NCBI RefSeq assembly: GCF_003182275.1 | Contig: NZ_QGTR01000004.1 | Location: 1 to 64,000, forward strand | DNA: 64,000 nucleotides | Reading direction: 5' to 3' | From: Hoeflea marina | GTDB lineage: Bacteria > Pseudomonadota > Alphaproteobacteria > Rhizobiales > Rhizobiaceae | Shown: positions 35,209 through 45,644 of the stretch, piece by piece | Position numbering within the stretch: the first letter of the stretch is position 1 | Layout: every line of letters begins with the position of its first letter | The notes under the pieces: generated by a model | What the model saw: the letters and a program-made list of their open reading frames with translations, nothing else | Databases searched by the model: none | Told to the model about the DNA's origin: nothing | Made by a program: the position numbers and the translations under genes

Positions 35209-36477
35209 ATGCATTTCTCCACCGAGACCGGCCATCCCACGCTGGCGGACCTGTTCCTCACGCCGCCTGCAGCGGTGGAGTCCTCCGCACTCGATGCCAT
35301 CGAGCAGGCGGCCGACCGTGTGCTCGGCGAGATCGGCATCCGCTTTCAGGACCCGGACTCCATCGAGCGGCTGAAGGCGGCAGGCGGCGCGGTGGAGGGG
35401 GATGTCGTTCGGCTGGACGGGCCGGGACTGCGTCGCATCATCCGCGCGAGCGCCCCGGAGCGGTTTCTGCTTCGCGCCAGGAACCCCGCCCGCGACACCC
35501 CGGTCGGCGGGGCCGGCGCCCCCGTCTTCGCGCCGGTGTACGGCGCGCCCGACGTGCTGGCCGACGACTCAGTCCGGCAACGCGGCACGCTGGGCCTGTA
35601 CGAGCGCCTGGTGGCAGAGTGCCATCTGTCGCCGGCCCTCGGCAACACCGGGCAGATGATCTGCGTCATCAATGACATCGCGGAGGCCGATCGGCCGCTG
35701 CAGATGCTGCGGGCGCATCTCAGCTTTTCCGACAAGCCCTTCATGGGAACAGTGGCCAGCGCGGCGGCCACCCGCGACATCATTGACCTGACCGCCCAGG
35801 CGGTCAACCGGCCCGCGGCCGAGCGTGAATGCAACCTCCTGCACCTCATCAACTGCACGCCGCCGCTGACCTACTGGGAAAGCCCGCTGCAGTGTCTGCG
35901 CGTGGTCGCCGAGGCTGGCGAAGCCAGCATGGTGTCGTCCTACATGATGATGGGGGCGACGGGCCCGGCCACGGCGGCCGGCGCGCTGATCCAGGGCTAC
36001 GCCGAGGTTCTGGCCGGCATGGCCCTGGCGCAGCTGTGGCGGCCCGGCGCGCCCGTCGTCATGGGGATTCTCGCATGGCCCTTCGACATGCGCAGCATGC
36101 TGCCGAATTTCGGCGACCCCGTCTCGCAGTCGATCCAGTTGCATGCCGGCGCCCTCGGCCGCCGGCTGGGCGTACCGGTGCGCGCCGACGGCGCGGTCAC
36201 CTCGGCCAAGGTCGACGATGCCCAGGCCGGTGCCGATGGGGGCCGGGTGCTGTCGGCTGCGGTCTCCTCGCGGGCGGGCTTTGTGCTGCATGCTGCAGGC
36301 TGGCTGGAACAGGGCCGCTGCATCTCGATCGACAAGCTTCGTCGAGATGCCGCGATGATTTCCCGCAGCTGTTTCCCCGCCGCCTTGCCGTGCGAGCCGC
36401 CGCTGCCGCTGGATGCCGCTATCGATGCGGAGATCCGGGACCGCCTTTCCGGCGGGCGAGGCCGCGGAACCGCATAA
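35209..36477 (+). CDS. Trimethylamine methyltransferase (MttB) family protein, non-pyrrolysine type
   Basis: A 422-residue member of the MttB superfamily, which demethylates quaternary or tertiary amines onto a corrinoid protein. Family patterns are clear: ALDAIEQAADRVLGEIGIRF, VYGAPDVLAD, NPxRD-like and the barrel segments ILAWPFDMRSMLPNFGD and MVSSYMMMGATGP. There is no in-frame TAG, so no pyrrolysine; such members act on substrates like glycine betaine or are uncharacterised. It is shorter than the usual 480-500 residues, lacking part of the C-terminus. No corrinoid-binding protein or activating gene is next to it. The start at MHFSTETGH was chosen because the frame upstream has poor composition. 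Confidence 0.85.
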   Translation: MHFSTETGHPTLADLFLTPPAAVESSALDAIEQAADRVLGEIGIRFQDPDSIERLKAAGGAVEGDVVRLDGPGLRRIIRASAPERFLLRARNPARDTPVGGAGAPVFAPVYGAPDVLADDSVRQRGTLGLYERLVAECHLSPALGNTGQMICVINDIAEADRPLQMLRAHLSFSDKPFMGTVASAAATRDIIDLTAQAVNRPAAERECNLLHLINCTPPLTYWESPLQCLRVVAEAGEASMVSSYMMMGATGPATAAGALIQGYAEVLAGMALAQLWRPGAPVVMGILAWPFDMRSMLPNFGDPVSQSIQLHAGALGRRLGVPVRADGAVTSAKVDDAQAGADGGRVLSAAVSSRAGFVLHAAGWLEQGRCISIDKLRRDAAMISRSCFPAALPCEPPLPLDAAIDAEIRDRLSGGRGRGTA

Positions 36478-36593
36478 AGTCCTGGCCATTCCTGAACGCC
36501 ATGGCGTCCGCTCGACCGCGCCGGCTCCGGCGAACACCGCAATGCAGCAATCGCAGGCTTGACGGCGCCGTCGCGCTTATGCTTCTTCACGCC

Positions 36594-37211
36594 ATGGTCA
36601 AGAACACAAACGGAATACGCACCATCTGCGTCTATTGCGGCTCGAGAATGGGCAGCAACCCTGCCTATCGGGAGGCGGCGCGCGTGCTCGGCAAGGCAAT
36701 GGCGGAACACGACATCGCCCTCGTCTATGGCGGCGGCACGCGCGGCATCATGGGCGCTGTCGCCGACGCGGTGCTGGCGCACGGCGGCAAGGTCATCGGC
36801 ATCATTCCCGAATTCCTGATGGACAAGGAAGCCACGCGCCAGGAACTCGGGCAGTTGACCGAACTGGTCGTCACCCGGGACATGCACGAGCGCAAGCACA
36901 TGATGTTCGAGCGCGCCGACGCCTTCGTGGCGCTGCCCGGCGGCATCGGCACGCTGGAGGAGATCGTCGAGATCATGACATGGGCTCAGCTCGGCCGCCA
37001 CGCCAAGCCGATGGTCTTCGGCAATGTCGACGGCTTCTGGAATCCGCTCAACACGCTCATCAGTCACATGTCCGACGAGGGCTTCGTGCACACGGCGCAT
37101 CTGGTGCAGCCGCTGGTCATCGACACGGCCTCGGCCATCCTGCCCGCCATCATCGAGGCGGCGGGCAATACCGTGGCCAACGGCGACAAGGAAGTCATCA
37201 GCCGCCTGTGA
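36594..37211 (+). CDS. LOG family protein (cytokinin riboside 5'-monophosphate phosphoribohydrolase)
   Basis: A 205-residue Rossmann-fold hydrolase with both signature motifs: YGGGTRGIMG (45-54) and PGGIGTLEE (115-123). LOG enzymes release the free base from nucleoside monophosphates; many bacterial members act on AMP-like substrates rather than on cytokinins. The start MVKNTNG is preferred; an ATG five codons upstream (36579) is possible. It lies 117 bases after the MttB-like gene on the same strand and converges with rarD. Confidence 0.9.
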   Translation: MVKNTNGIRTICVYCGSRMGSNPAYREAARVLGKAMAEHDIALVYGGGTRGIMGAVADAVLAHGGKVIGIIPEFLMDKEATRQELGQLTELVVTRDMHERKHMMFERADAFVALPGGIGTLEEIVEIMTWAQLGRHAKPMVFGNVDGFWNPLNTLISHMSDEGFVHTAHLVQPLVIDTASAILPAIIEAAGNTVANGDKEVISRL

Positions 37212-37236
37212 ACCGCCTCTGGCGGCAAGCCGCGCG

Positions 37237-38226
37237 TCAGCCCCGGCTCCGCGCCTCTTCGCGCCGGGCCTCGTCGCGCTCGCTGGCGGCAAGCCGCTGC
37301 CTGCCCCGGTGCTGGCGCAGCAGCGACGAGCTGTAGATCGCGAGCGAAATCCAGATCAGCGCGAAGGCCACCATCTTGGCCGGGCCGAAGGGTTCGCGGA
37401 ACACGAAGACGGCGATGACGAAGATGATTGTGGGGGCGATGTACTGCATGATGCCGATCGTCGAGAGCCGGAGCAGCTTGGCGCCATTGGCATAGATGAG
37501 GAGCGGCACCGCCGTCACCAGGCCGCAACCCATCAGCAACACCAGATCGGTGGCGCCGGTGGAGCCGAAATGGCCCTGGCCGGTCGACTGCAGGTAGATG
37601 ATGTAGCCCAGCGACGGCACGAACAGCACCAGGATCTCCAGGAAGAAGCCCTGATTCGGTCCCACCGGCAGCGTCTTGCGGAAGAAGGCGTAGAAACCCC
37701 AGCTCAGCGCCAGGCCGATCGAGACCCATGGCAGGCCGCCGGCCTCGCTGGCCAGAACGGCGACGGCGACCACGGCCAGCGCGATGGCCGCCTTCTGCGC
37801 CAGATCGAGCTTCTCCTTGAGCAGCACGGCACCGAGAAACACCGAGAACAGCGGATTGATGTAGTAGCCGAGCGCGGTTTCCACCGTCCGGTCGGCGCCG
37901 ATGGCCCAGACGTAGATGCCCCAGTTGAGCGTGATCAGTGCCGCCGTCAGCACCGCCATCAGCATCGTCCGCGGTGTCCGCAGCGCGACCTTGATGTCGT
38001 TGGTGCGGCCGAGCCAAAGCAGCACCGCGCCCGCGATCGGCACAGACCAGACGATGCGGTGGGCGACCACCTCGGTGGCCGGGATATGAGCGACCGCCTT
38101 CATGAAGAAGGGCAGGAACCCCCACAGCAGATAGGCTGTCAGCGCGAAGCCGAAGCCGCGCAGCGTGTCCTGGTCGGCGGGCTTCACCGGTGCGATGATG
38201 ACGGGTTCGGCGGTATCTTGCGCCAT
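37237..38226 (-). CDS. rarD: EamA-family transporter RarD
   Basis: A 329-residue drug/metabolite transporter with about ten helices in two EamA repeats. The N-terminal pattern RGFGFALTAYLLWGFLPFFMKAV and the HRIVWSVPI motif are characteristic of RarD, whose disruption or overexpression is linked with chloramphenicol sensitivity in some species; its natural substrate is unknown. The basic C-terminal tail (about 25 residues) is longer than usual. It converges with the LOG gene, whose stop codon is 25 bases away. Confidence 0.92.
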   Translation of the reverse strand: MAQDTAEPVIIAPVKPADQDTLRGFGFALTAYLLWGFLPFFMKAVAHIPATEVVAHRIVWSVPIAGAVLLWLGRTNDIKVALRTPRTMLMAVLTAALITLNWGIYVWAIGADRTVETALGYYINPLFSVFLGAVLLKEKLDLAQKAAIALAVVAVAVLASEAGGLPWVSIGLALSWGFYAFFRKTLPVGPNQGFFLEILVLFVPSLGYIIYLQSTGQGHFGSTGATDLVLLMGCGLVTAVPLLIYANGAKLLRLSTIGIMQYIAPTIIFVIAVFVFREPFGPAKMVAFALIWISLAIYSSSLLRQHRGRQRLAASERDEARREEARSRG

Positions 38227-38373
38227 AGGGTTGTGCTGCCTTGTTGTTTTTTGAGCCGGAGCACTAGCCCAAGCGCGACGAATGGGCAAATTCATTTGGG
38301 TGAAGAATCGGGTGTCCTGAAGGCCGTGCCCGCTGCCAGGTCCGGTCTCAGCGCACCATCGACGGAGGTCGGC

Positions 38374-39264
38374 ATGGCTGACAGATCGATGCAGGAAATC
38401 CGCAGCAGCTACGCCGGGCAATTGCTCGCCGCAGCCGGCATCCCCGCCGACCCGCCGCTGCTCGCAGCCTTCGCCAGTGTGCCGCGCGAGCATTTCACCG
38501 GCGCTCCGCCATGGGAGTTGCGCGGAGGGGGCCGGGAGCATGCCGCCCTGAGCAGCGATCCCGCTGACCTTTACCGCGACGTGCTGGTGACGCTCGACGC
38601 CGACAAGGGACTCAACAACGGCAGCCCGTCGCTGCACGCCGCGGGCCTGCACGCGCTCGTCCCCCGGACCGGCGAGACCGCCCTCCACATCGGTGCCGGC
38701 ACCGGCTACTACAGCGCCATTCTCGCCGAGTTGGTCGGGCCGGAGGGACGCGTGGTGGCGGTGGAGGTCGACGCAGTGATGGCCGCCCGCGCCCGCCGCT
38801 GCCTGCGCCCCTGGGCGAATGTCGAGCTGTTCGAGGGCAACGGCGCCGACTGGCCACGGCGTCCCGCCGACATCGTCTATGTCAATTTCGCCGTCGACCG
38901 TCCGGCGGAGCGCTGGGTGGACATGCTGGCGTCCGGCGGCCGGCTGCTGTTTCCGCTTGGTGTGCCGGCGGGTCCGGCGCGGGGCAGTGCGCCGACCTAT
39001 TCCGCCCGCGCCGGGTACCTGCTGGTCACCCGGACGCCGCAGGGCCTTGCCGCCCGCTTCCTGCAGGGCGTCTCCTTCGTCTGGAGCGCGGCCATTCCCC
39101 TTGCCGATGACGAAAGCCACGCCCGTCTCGGCGCGGCACTCCGGCGCGGCGGCGGCGCCGCAGCCGTCCGCAGCCTGCGCTGGAAGACGCCGCAGGTGGC
39201 CGGAGAATGGTATTCGGAAGAGGACTGGGGGCTTTCGACCGAGCCGCCGGGCGGCGGAGTCTAG
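38374..39264 (+). CDS. PIMT-like class I methyltransferase
   Basis: A 296-residue methyltransferase whose N-terminal part follows protein-L-isoaspartate O-methyltransferase: the LAAFASVPREHFTG segment before the domain, then HIGAGTGYYSAILAELVG as SAM motif I and VVAVEVD. The C-terminal third differs from classical PIMT and has an extra region ending in KTPQVAGEWYSEEDWGL. Repair of damaged aspartate is possible, but modification of another substrate is as likely. ACGGAGG precedes the ATG. It converges with the BKACE gene. Confidence 0.85.
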   Translation: MADRSMQEIRSSYAGQLLAAAGIPADPPLLAAFASVPREHFTGAPPWELRGGGREHAALSSDPADLYRDVLVTLDADKGLNNGSPSLHAAGLHALVPRTGETALHIGAGTGYYSAILAELVGPEGRVVAVEVDAVMAARARRCLRPWANVELFEGNGADWPRRPADIVYVNFAVDRPAERWVDMLASGGRLLFPLGVPAGPARGSAPTYSARAGYLLVTRTPQGLAARFLQGVSFVWSAAIPLADDESHARLGAALRRGGGAAAVRSLRWKTPQVAGEWYSEEDWGLSTEPPGGGV

Positions 39265-39287
39265 GTCCGCAGGCCGGCCTGAAGCGG

Positions 39288-40004
39288 TCAGCCCTGGCGG
39301 TAGATCGCCACCGCCGCGGCGACCAGCGCGGCGTTGTCCCCGGCGAGGCTGCCGTCGGGCAGGACGCGCCCGTCTTCGAGGCCGACGCGGGTCGACCAGT
39401 TGCGCTCGCGGGCGAGACGGACGAAATCCCAGACGGTGGCGTCGAAGCCGTGCGCGAGGATCGACCGCGACACGCCGGAGCGCGACAGCACCGCGGCGAT
39501 GCCCTCGGCGACGCCGAATGCCGTCTCGCGCTCCTGCTCGCCGATCTCGATGAGGATGCGCAACACCCTTGCATGATCGGGCAAGGCGACGAAGCGCTCG
39601 GCGTCGGCGACGCTGGCGAGCCCCGCCTCGATGCCCACGCCGATGGACGTCAAGATACCCATCACCTCCGGTGCGTCGTCTTCCGACAGGTTGACCGAGG
39701 CGTAGTCGGGCAGCACCGACCAGCCGGAGATCAGCGCGCGGGTGCGCAGGATGTCGGTCTCGATCCAGGCGCCGGTCGACACGCCGACAAGCGTTCCCGG
39801 ACAGGCGGCGCGCACCGCGGCGATGGTGGCATCGACCGCGGAGAGGTTTTCGCGGAGATCCGCGTCGCGCGGATGGATGTGCAGTTCCGCAGCCCCCGCG
39901 GCCACGGAGGCGACCGCATCCGTGGCCATCGCTGCGGGCGTCAGCGGCAGCCGCGGATGAAAATCAATTGGCCGAGCGCCGTTGAGGCATGCCTGCACGA
40001 TCAT
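39288..40004 (-). CDS. BKACE family protein (DUF849), short form
   Basis: A TIM-barrel protein of the beta-keto acid cleavage enzyme family, in which zinc bound by an HxH motif (AELHIHPRD here) supports condensation of a beta-keto acid with acetyl-CoA. GVSTGAW and EAGLASVADAERF are other family segments. At 238 residues it is shorter than the usual 270-310, so substrate preference is unclear. It is 36 bases downstream of cimA on the same strand and is probably cotranscribed. Confidence 0.88.
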   Translation of the reverse strand: MIVQACLNGARPIDFHPRLPLTPAAMATDAVASVAAGAAELHIHPRDADLRENLSAVDATIAAVRAACPGTLVGVSTGAWIETDILRTRALISGWSVLPDYASVNLSEDDAPEVMGILTSIGVGIEAGLASVADAERFVALPDHARVLRILIEIGEQERETAFGVAEGIAAVLSRSGVSRSILAHGFDATVWDFVRLARERNWSTRVGLEDGRVLPDGSLAGDNAALVAAAVAIYRQG

Positions 40005-40040
40005 CGGAACCTTCCGCCTGTTAGATTGCGTCCAGTCAGC

Positions 40041-41657
40041 TCATTCCGCCGCCACCCGGCCCGCCAGCTTGCGGTTCTTCATCAGCTTGTAGAGGATCGA
40101 ATCCATCAGCGCCTGGAAGGAGGCGTCGATGATGTTGTCGGAGACGCCCACGGTCCACCAGCGGGCGCCCTCGCCGTCGGTGGATTCGATGAGCACCCGG
40201 GTGATCGCCTCGGTGCCGCCATTGAGAATGCGCACCTTGTAGTCGGCCAGTTCCAGGTCGCCGATCTCCGACTGGTAGACGCCGAGATCCTTTCTGAGCG
40301 CGATGTCGAGTGCGTTGACCGGGCCATGGCCCTCGGCCACCGACATCATGTCGACGCCACCGACCGTGAGCTTCACCACGGCTTCCGAGACGGTGCGCAG
40401 CTGGCCGTTGGCGTCGAAGCGGCGCTCCACCATGACCCGGAAACTGGTGACGGTGAAGAACTCCGGCACCCGGCCGAGCGTGCGGTGGGCGAGCAGCTCG
40501 AAGCTGGCGTCGGCGCCCTCATAGGCATAGCCCATCGCCTCGCGCTCCTTGACGATTCCGATCAGCGTGTCGAGACGCGGATCGTCCTTGCCCACCTCGA
40601 TGCCGCGCCGCCTGAGCACATTGAGAAAGTTCGACTTGCCGCCCTGGTCGGAGACCATCATGCGGCGATAGTTGCCGACGCTCTCCGGCGGCACGTGCTC
40701 GTAGGTGCGCGGGTCCTTCATCAGCGCCGAGGCGTGGATGCCGGCCTTGGTGGCGAACGCCGAGACCCCCACATAGGGCGACTGCGACTGCGGCGAGCGG
40801 TTGAGCAACTCGTCGAAGGAATGGCTGAGCGCGGTCAGTCCCTGCAGCGCGTCGGGCGCGATGCCTGTCTCGAAGCGGTCCGACCAGATCGGCTTGAGCA
40901 TCAGCGTGGGGATGAGGGTGACCAGGTTGGCGTTGCCGCAGCGCTCGCCGATGCCGTTGAGCGTGCCCTGGATCTGGCGAACGCCGGCCTCGACGGCGGC
41001 GAGCGAATTGGCCACCGCCTGGCCGGTGTCGTTGTGGGCGTGGATGCCGAGCCGGTTGCCGGGAATGCCCGAGGCGATCAGCGCGGCGACGATCGCGGCG
41101 ATCTCGGCCGGCTGGGTGCCGCCATTGGTGTCGCACAGCACCACCCAGCGCGCGCCGGCCGCGTGGGCCGCAAGCGCGCAGGCCATGGCATAGTCCGGAT
41201 TGGCCTTGTAGCCGTCGAAGAAATGCTCGCAGTCGACCAGCGCCTCCTTGCCGGCGGAGACCACCGCCTCGACCGATCCGGTGATCGACTCGAGGTTCTC
41301 CTCGTTGCTGCAGCCGAGCGCCACCTTCACATGATAATCCCAGCTTTTCGCCACCAGGCAGACCGCGTCGCTCTCCGACTGGATCAGTGCCGCCAGCCCC
41401 GGATCATTCGAAGCGGAAATGCCTGCGCGCTTGGTCATGCCGAAGGCGACGAAGCAGGCCTTTTCGGTGCGCTTCTTCTCGAAGAACGCCGTGTCGGTCG
41501 GATTGGCGCCCGGATAGCCGCCCTCGATGTAGTCGATGCCGAACCGGTCGAGCATGGTGGCGATGGCGATCTTGTCCTCGACGGAAAAATCGATGCCCGG
41601 TGTCTGCTGGCCGTCGCGCAGCGTGGTGTCGAAGAGATGGATGCGGTCTTTTTTCAT
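40041..41657 (-). CDS. cimA: Citramalate synthase
   Basis: Condenses pyruvate and acetyl-CoA to (R)-citramalate, the threonine-independent route to 2-oxobutyrate and isoleucine. The 538-residue protein has the HMG-CoA-lyase-like barrel (LFDTTLRDGQQTPG near the N-terminus, HAHNDTGQAVAN around the metal site) and the C-terminal LeuA allosteric domain. Features such as EGGYPGANPTD distinguish CimA from isopropylmalate synthase. The BKACE gene follows; two inverted palindromic repeats separate it from pip upstream. Confidence 0.93.
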   Translation of the reverse strand: MKKDRIHLFDTTLRDGQQTPGIDFSVEDKIAIATMLDRFGIDYIEGGYPGANPTDTAFFEKKRTEKACFVAFGMTKRAGISASNDPGLAALIQSESDAVCLVAKSWDYHVKVALGCSNEENLESITGSVEAVVSAGKEALVDCEHFFDGYKANPDYAMACALAAHAAGARWVVLCDTNGGTQPAEIAAIVAALIASGIPGNRLGIHAHNDTGQAVANSLAAVEAGVRQIQGTLNGIGERCGNANLVTLIPTLMLKPIWSDRFETGIAPDALQGLTALSHSFDELLNRSPQSQSPYVGVSAFATKAGIHASALMKDPRTYEHVPPESVGNYRRMMVSDQGGKSNFLNVLRRRGIEVGKDDPRLDTLIGIVKEREAMGYAYEGADASFELLAHRTLGRVPEFFTVTSFRVMVERRFDANGQLRTVSEAVVKLTVGGVDMMSVAEGHGPVNALDIALRKDLGVYQSEIGDLELADYKVRILNGGTEAITRVLIESTDGEGARWWTVGVSDNIIDASFQALMDSILYKLMKNRKLAGRVAAE

Positions 41658-41685
41658 GATCTTGTCCGGAAGCTGTGTCGGGGAT

Positions 41686-41808
41686 TACCCCCCTCTGTCG
41701 GCTGCGCCGACATCTCCCCCGCAAGGGGGGAGAGTGGGTGCCGGGAGTTCACGGGTTCCCTTCTCCCCCCTTGCGGGGGAGATGTCACGAAGTGACAGAG
41801 GGGGGTAT
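41686..41808. repeat. Head-to-head pair of palindromic repeat elements
   Basis: Two copies of an element of about 46 bases lie in opposite orientation (41686-41733 and 41762-41808). Each begins TACCCCCCTCTGTC, has a short variable stem loop, continues GACATCTCCCCC and ends GCAAGGGGGGAGA. Each copy is itself able to fold, and the pair can form a larger hairpin. It lies between cimA and pip and may act on read-through or mRNA ends. Similar C-run/G-run elements recur between genes in Hyphomicrobiales. Confidence 0.75.
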
Positions 41809-41819
41809 GGCCGCAGTGC

Positions 41820-43261
<1,442 letters not shown>

Positions 43262-43269
<8 letters not shown>

Positions 43270-43636
43270 CGCTCAGATACCTCCGGATGACTTCTTCGAT
43301 GGAGAGAAAGACATGATCGGGCGCATCGAGCACATCGGAATTGTCGAAGCGCAGCACGCGGTAGCCCTGGGCCTGCATCCAGCGGTCGCGTGCCCGGTCA
43401 TGCAGCAGCCCGGCCTCGGTTTCATGGCTGTCTCCATCCACTTCGATGACGATCTTCTTCGACAGCCAGGCGAAATCGGCGATATAGGGTCCGATTGGCG
43501 TCTCGCGCCGGAACCGGGCGCCGCGCGGCCGGAAATCCCTGAGCATGTCCCACATTGCCGCCTCTGCCCGCGTCCGCCCGGTGCGGAGCTTTTTGGCGCG
43601 TTGCCGGGTCAGTGGCGGGATGTTGGAGTGCGGCAT
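43262..43636 (-). CDS. DUF559 domain protein
   Basis: A 124-residue protein with the DUF559 endonuclease-like fold: TRAEAAMWDMLR near the N-terminus, then ARFRRETPIGPYIADF and VIEVDGDSH, where the D, E and D could bind metal, and RVLRFDNSDV at the end. These proteins resemble Vsr-type very-short-patch repair nucleases, but catalytic activity is rarely shown. It heads the operon with GFA and pip. The upstream intergenic region carries repeats rather than an obvious promoter. Confidence 0.9.
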
Positions 43637-43689
43637 GGGTCAAGCCCCCACCATCGGCGTTTCGCGTCGTCTCGCGAGAACAAGGAAAG

Positions 43690-43727
43690 GCCCCTCCCCA
43701 ACCCCTCCCCACAAGGGGGAGGGGCTC
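43690..43727 (+). repeat. C/G-run repeat, copy 1
   Basis: CCCCTCCCCA-ACCCCTCCCC-ACAAGGGGGA-GGGGCTC forms a stem through its C-run and G-run. An inverted copy lies at 43973-44010. Confidence 0.7.
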
Positions 43728-43972
43728 GACGCGGCCCGCTCCCGGCCCCCCTCCACCATCCAGTTCGCGGCTGACCGGGTTCTCAAGAAATTGACTGCCT
43801 GCCGCTGAGAAACTCCCACTGCAAGACCGCTTGATTCCACCGGGCTTCCCTTCTGCAGGGGCCCCATCGTGCAGCCGACCGGTACGGGCCACATCATGCT
43901 TCCCGCCGGTACGGACCGCATCGCGCTACCCCGCACGATGTGCTGAAGGATCGCGAGATGGCGCGGCCGGAT

Positions 43973-44010
43973 AGCCCCTCCCCCTTGTGGGGAGGGGTTG
44001 GGGAGGGGTC
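43973..44010 (-). repeat. C/G-run repeat, copy 2 (inverted)
   Basis: The reverse complement of this segment matches copy 1 at 43690-43727 in nearly every base (CCCCTCCCCA-ACCCCTCCCC-ACAAGGGGGA-GGGGCT). The two copies could pair across about 245 bases, just after the cysS stop codon. Confidence 0.7.
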
Positions 44011-44022
44011 TGTCTTCCGCCC

Positions 44023-45456
44023 TCACCGCTTGACCTCCCACGTCGTTACCCGCTCGCCCGTCACCGGGTCCTTGCCGTCCATGAGCTGGATGCCCATGCC
44101 GACGATCTCGTCGCGAAGCGTGTCGGCGTCTGCCCAGTTCCTGGCCTTGATCAGGGCCAGCCGGTCGTCGACCAATTGCTGCACCCGGTCGGCGAAGCCC
44201 GCTTCGATCACGGTCGCTTGCGGAGTGATGCCGAGCAGACTGGCGCTGGCCGTGAATGCTGCCAGCAAAGCGGGATCGCCTGCTGCCGCCTGCCCCAGCG
44301 CGTGCAGAGACTGCACTGCAGCCGGGGTGTTCATGTCGTCGGCAAGCGCCGCGACGACCGTCGCATCCGCCGTACCGCCGGATGCGGTGTCGGTCGGCCA
44401 TCTGCCGACCAGTCGTTCCGCCTCCTCCAGCCGCTTCACGCTAAAATCGATCGGCTCGCGGTAATGCGTCATCAGCATCGCCAGCCGCAGCACTTCGCCC
44501 GGCCACTTGCGGCCGCCGAATTTGTCGGTCTCCAGCAGTTCGGCGATGGTGACGAAATTGCCGTCGGATTTCGACATCTTGCGACCCTCGACCTGCAGGA
44601 AGCCGTTGTGCATCCAGACATTGGCCATCGTCGCCCCGCCATGGGCGCAGACCGACTGGGCGATCTCGTTTTCGTGGTGCGGGAAGATGAGGTCGAGGCC
44701 GCCGCCGTGGATGTCGAAGGTCTCGCCGAGATGCGCCTCGCTCATCACCGAGCATTCGATGTGCCAGCCGGGGCGGCCGTGGACGGAGACGGTAGCGCCA
44801 TTGTCGGTGAATTCGCCGAGCCAGCCCGGCTGGTCGGCGGCCGATTCCTTCCACAGCACGAAATCGCCCGGGTTGCGCTTGTGCTCCTCGACGGCGACGC
44901 GGGCGCCGGCCTGCTGGTCCTCGAGCCGGCGGTTGGACAGAGCGCCGTAGGACGGCATCGATTCCACCGCGAACAGGACCTCCCGGCCTTCGCGGCCCTC
45001 CGTGAGATAGGCATTGCCGCGATCGATCAGCGTCTGGATCATCTTGACCATGCCGGCGATGTGCTCGGTGGCCCGCGGCTGCACGGTGGGCTCGAGGCAG
45101 CCGAGCGCCTTCACATCCTTGAAATATTGCGCGGCGGTCTTCTCGGTGACAAGCGCGATCGCCTCGTTGAGCGGCAGATCGGGATGGTCGCGCAGCGCGC
45201 GCGCGTTGATCTTGTCGTCGACGTCGGTGATGTTGCGCACATAGGTGACGTGGCTCTCGCCGTAGACATGGCGCAAGAGCCGGAACAGCACGTCGAAGAC
45301 GATGGCAGGCCGCGCATTGCCGATATGGGCGAAGTCGTAGACGGTGGGGCCGCAGACATACATCCGCACATTGTCCCGGTCGATCGGGACGAAATCCTGC
45401 TTGGCGCGCGTCAGCGTGTTCCAGAAGCGCAGTTGCGGCTTGGTGGCGTCCGTCAT
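44023..45456 (-). CDS. cysS: Cysteinyl-tRNA synthetase
   Basis: Class I aminoacyl-tRNA synthetase that charges tRNA-Cys. The zinc-binding [10 protein letters not shown] segment with C35, the HIGN form of the HIGH motif (44-47) and the KMSKSDGNF loop are all present, as are [10 protein letters not shown] and [15 protein letters not shown]. At 477 residues it is in the normal range. It is flanked by non-related genes and has 188 bases of upstream non-coding DNA. Confidence 0.97.
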   Translation of the reverse strand: MTDATKPQLRFWNTLTRAKQDFVPIDRDNVRMYVCGPTVYDFAHIGNARPAIVFDVLFRLLRHVYGESHVTYVRNITDVDDKINARALRDHPDLPLNEAIALVTEKTAAQYFKDVKALGCLEPTVQPRATEHIAGMVKMIQTLIDRGNAYLTEGREGREVLFAVESMPSYGALSNRRLEDQQAGARVAVEEHKRNPGDFVLWKESAADQPGWLGEFTDNGATVSVHGRPGWHIECSVMSEAHLGETFDIHGGGLDLIFPHHENEIAQSVCAHGGATMANVWMHNGFLQVEGRKMSKSDGNFVTIAELLETDKFGGRKWPGEVLRLAMLMTHYREPIDFSVKRLEEAERLVGRWPTDTASGGTADATVVAALADDMNTPAAVQSLHALGQAAAGDPALLAAFTASASLLGITPQATVIEAGFADRVQQLVDDRLALIKARNWADADTLRDEIVGMGIQLMDGKDPVTGERVTTWEVKR

Positions 45457-45644
45457 CTCAAACTCCCATGGCTGGCGATCCCGCCGGCCGGGTCGTCTTG
45501 TCTGTCTGGATGGGAGACGAAAACGGCCGGGCCAGCGAAGCGCTAGCGAATAATCTTACCGCAAATGCAAATGGCGCGACCGCCGGGCATCGTTTTCATG
45601 CTGTTCTTATTGCGCGTTGCCCGCGGCCGGTCAAGATGGCCGCT

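Larger units (their letters stand above)
43637..44022. other. Intergenic region with an inverted repeat pair
   Basis: About 386 bases between the DUF559 gene and cysS, both on the minus strand. No gene is supported. The region holds two inverted copies of a C/G-run repeat at its ends and, between them, a segment with direct GCCG/GGTACGG-type repeats (about 43880-43930). Confidence 0.6.

Noticed and set aside
39207-41795. 862-residue plus-strand frame opposite the BKACE protein and citramalate synthase
   Set aside because: Antisense of two well-supported genes; composition is Arg/His-rich as expected from a shadow frame.
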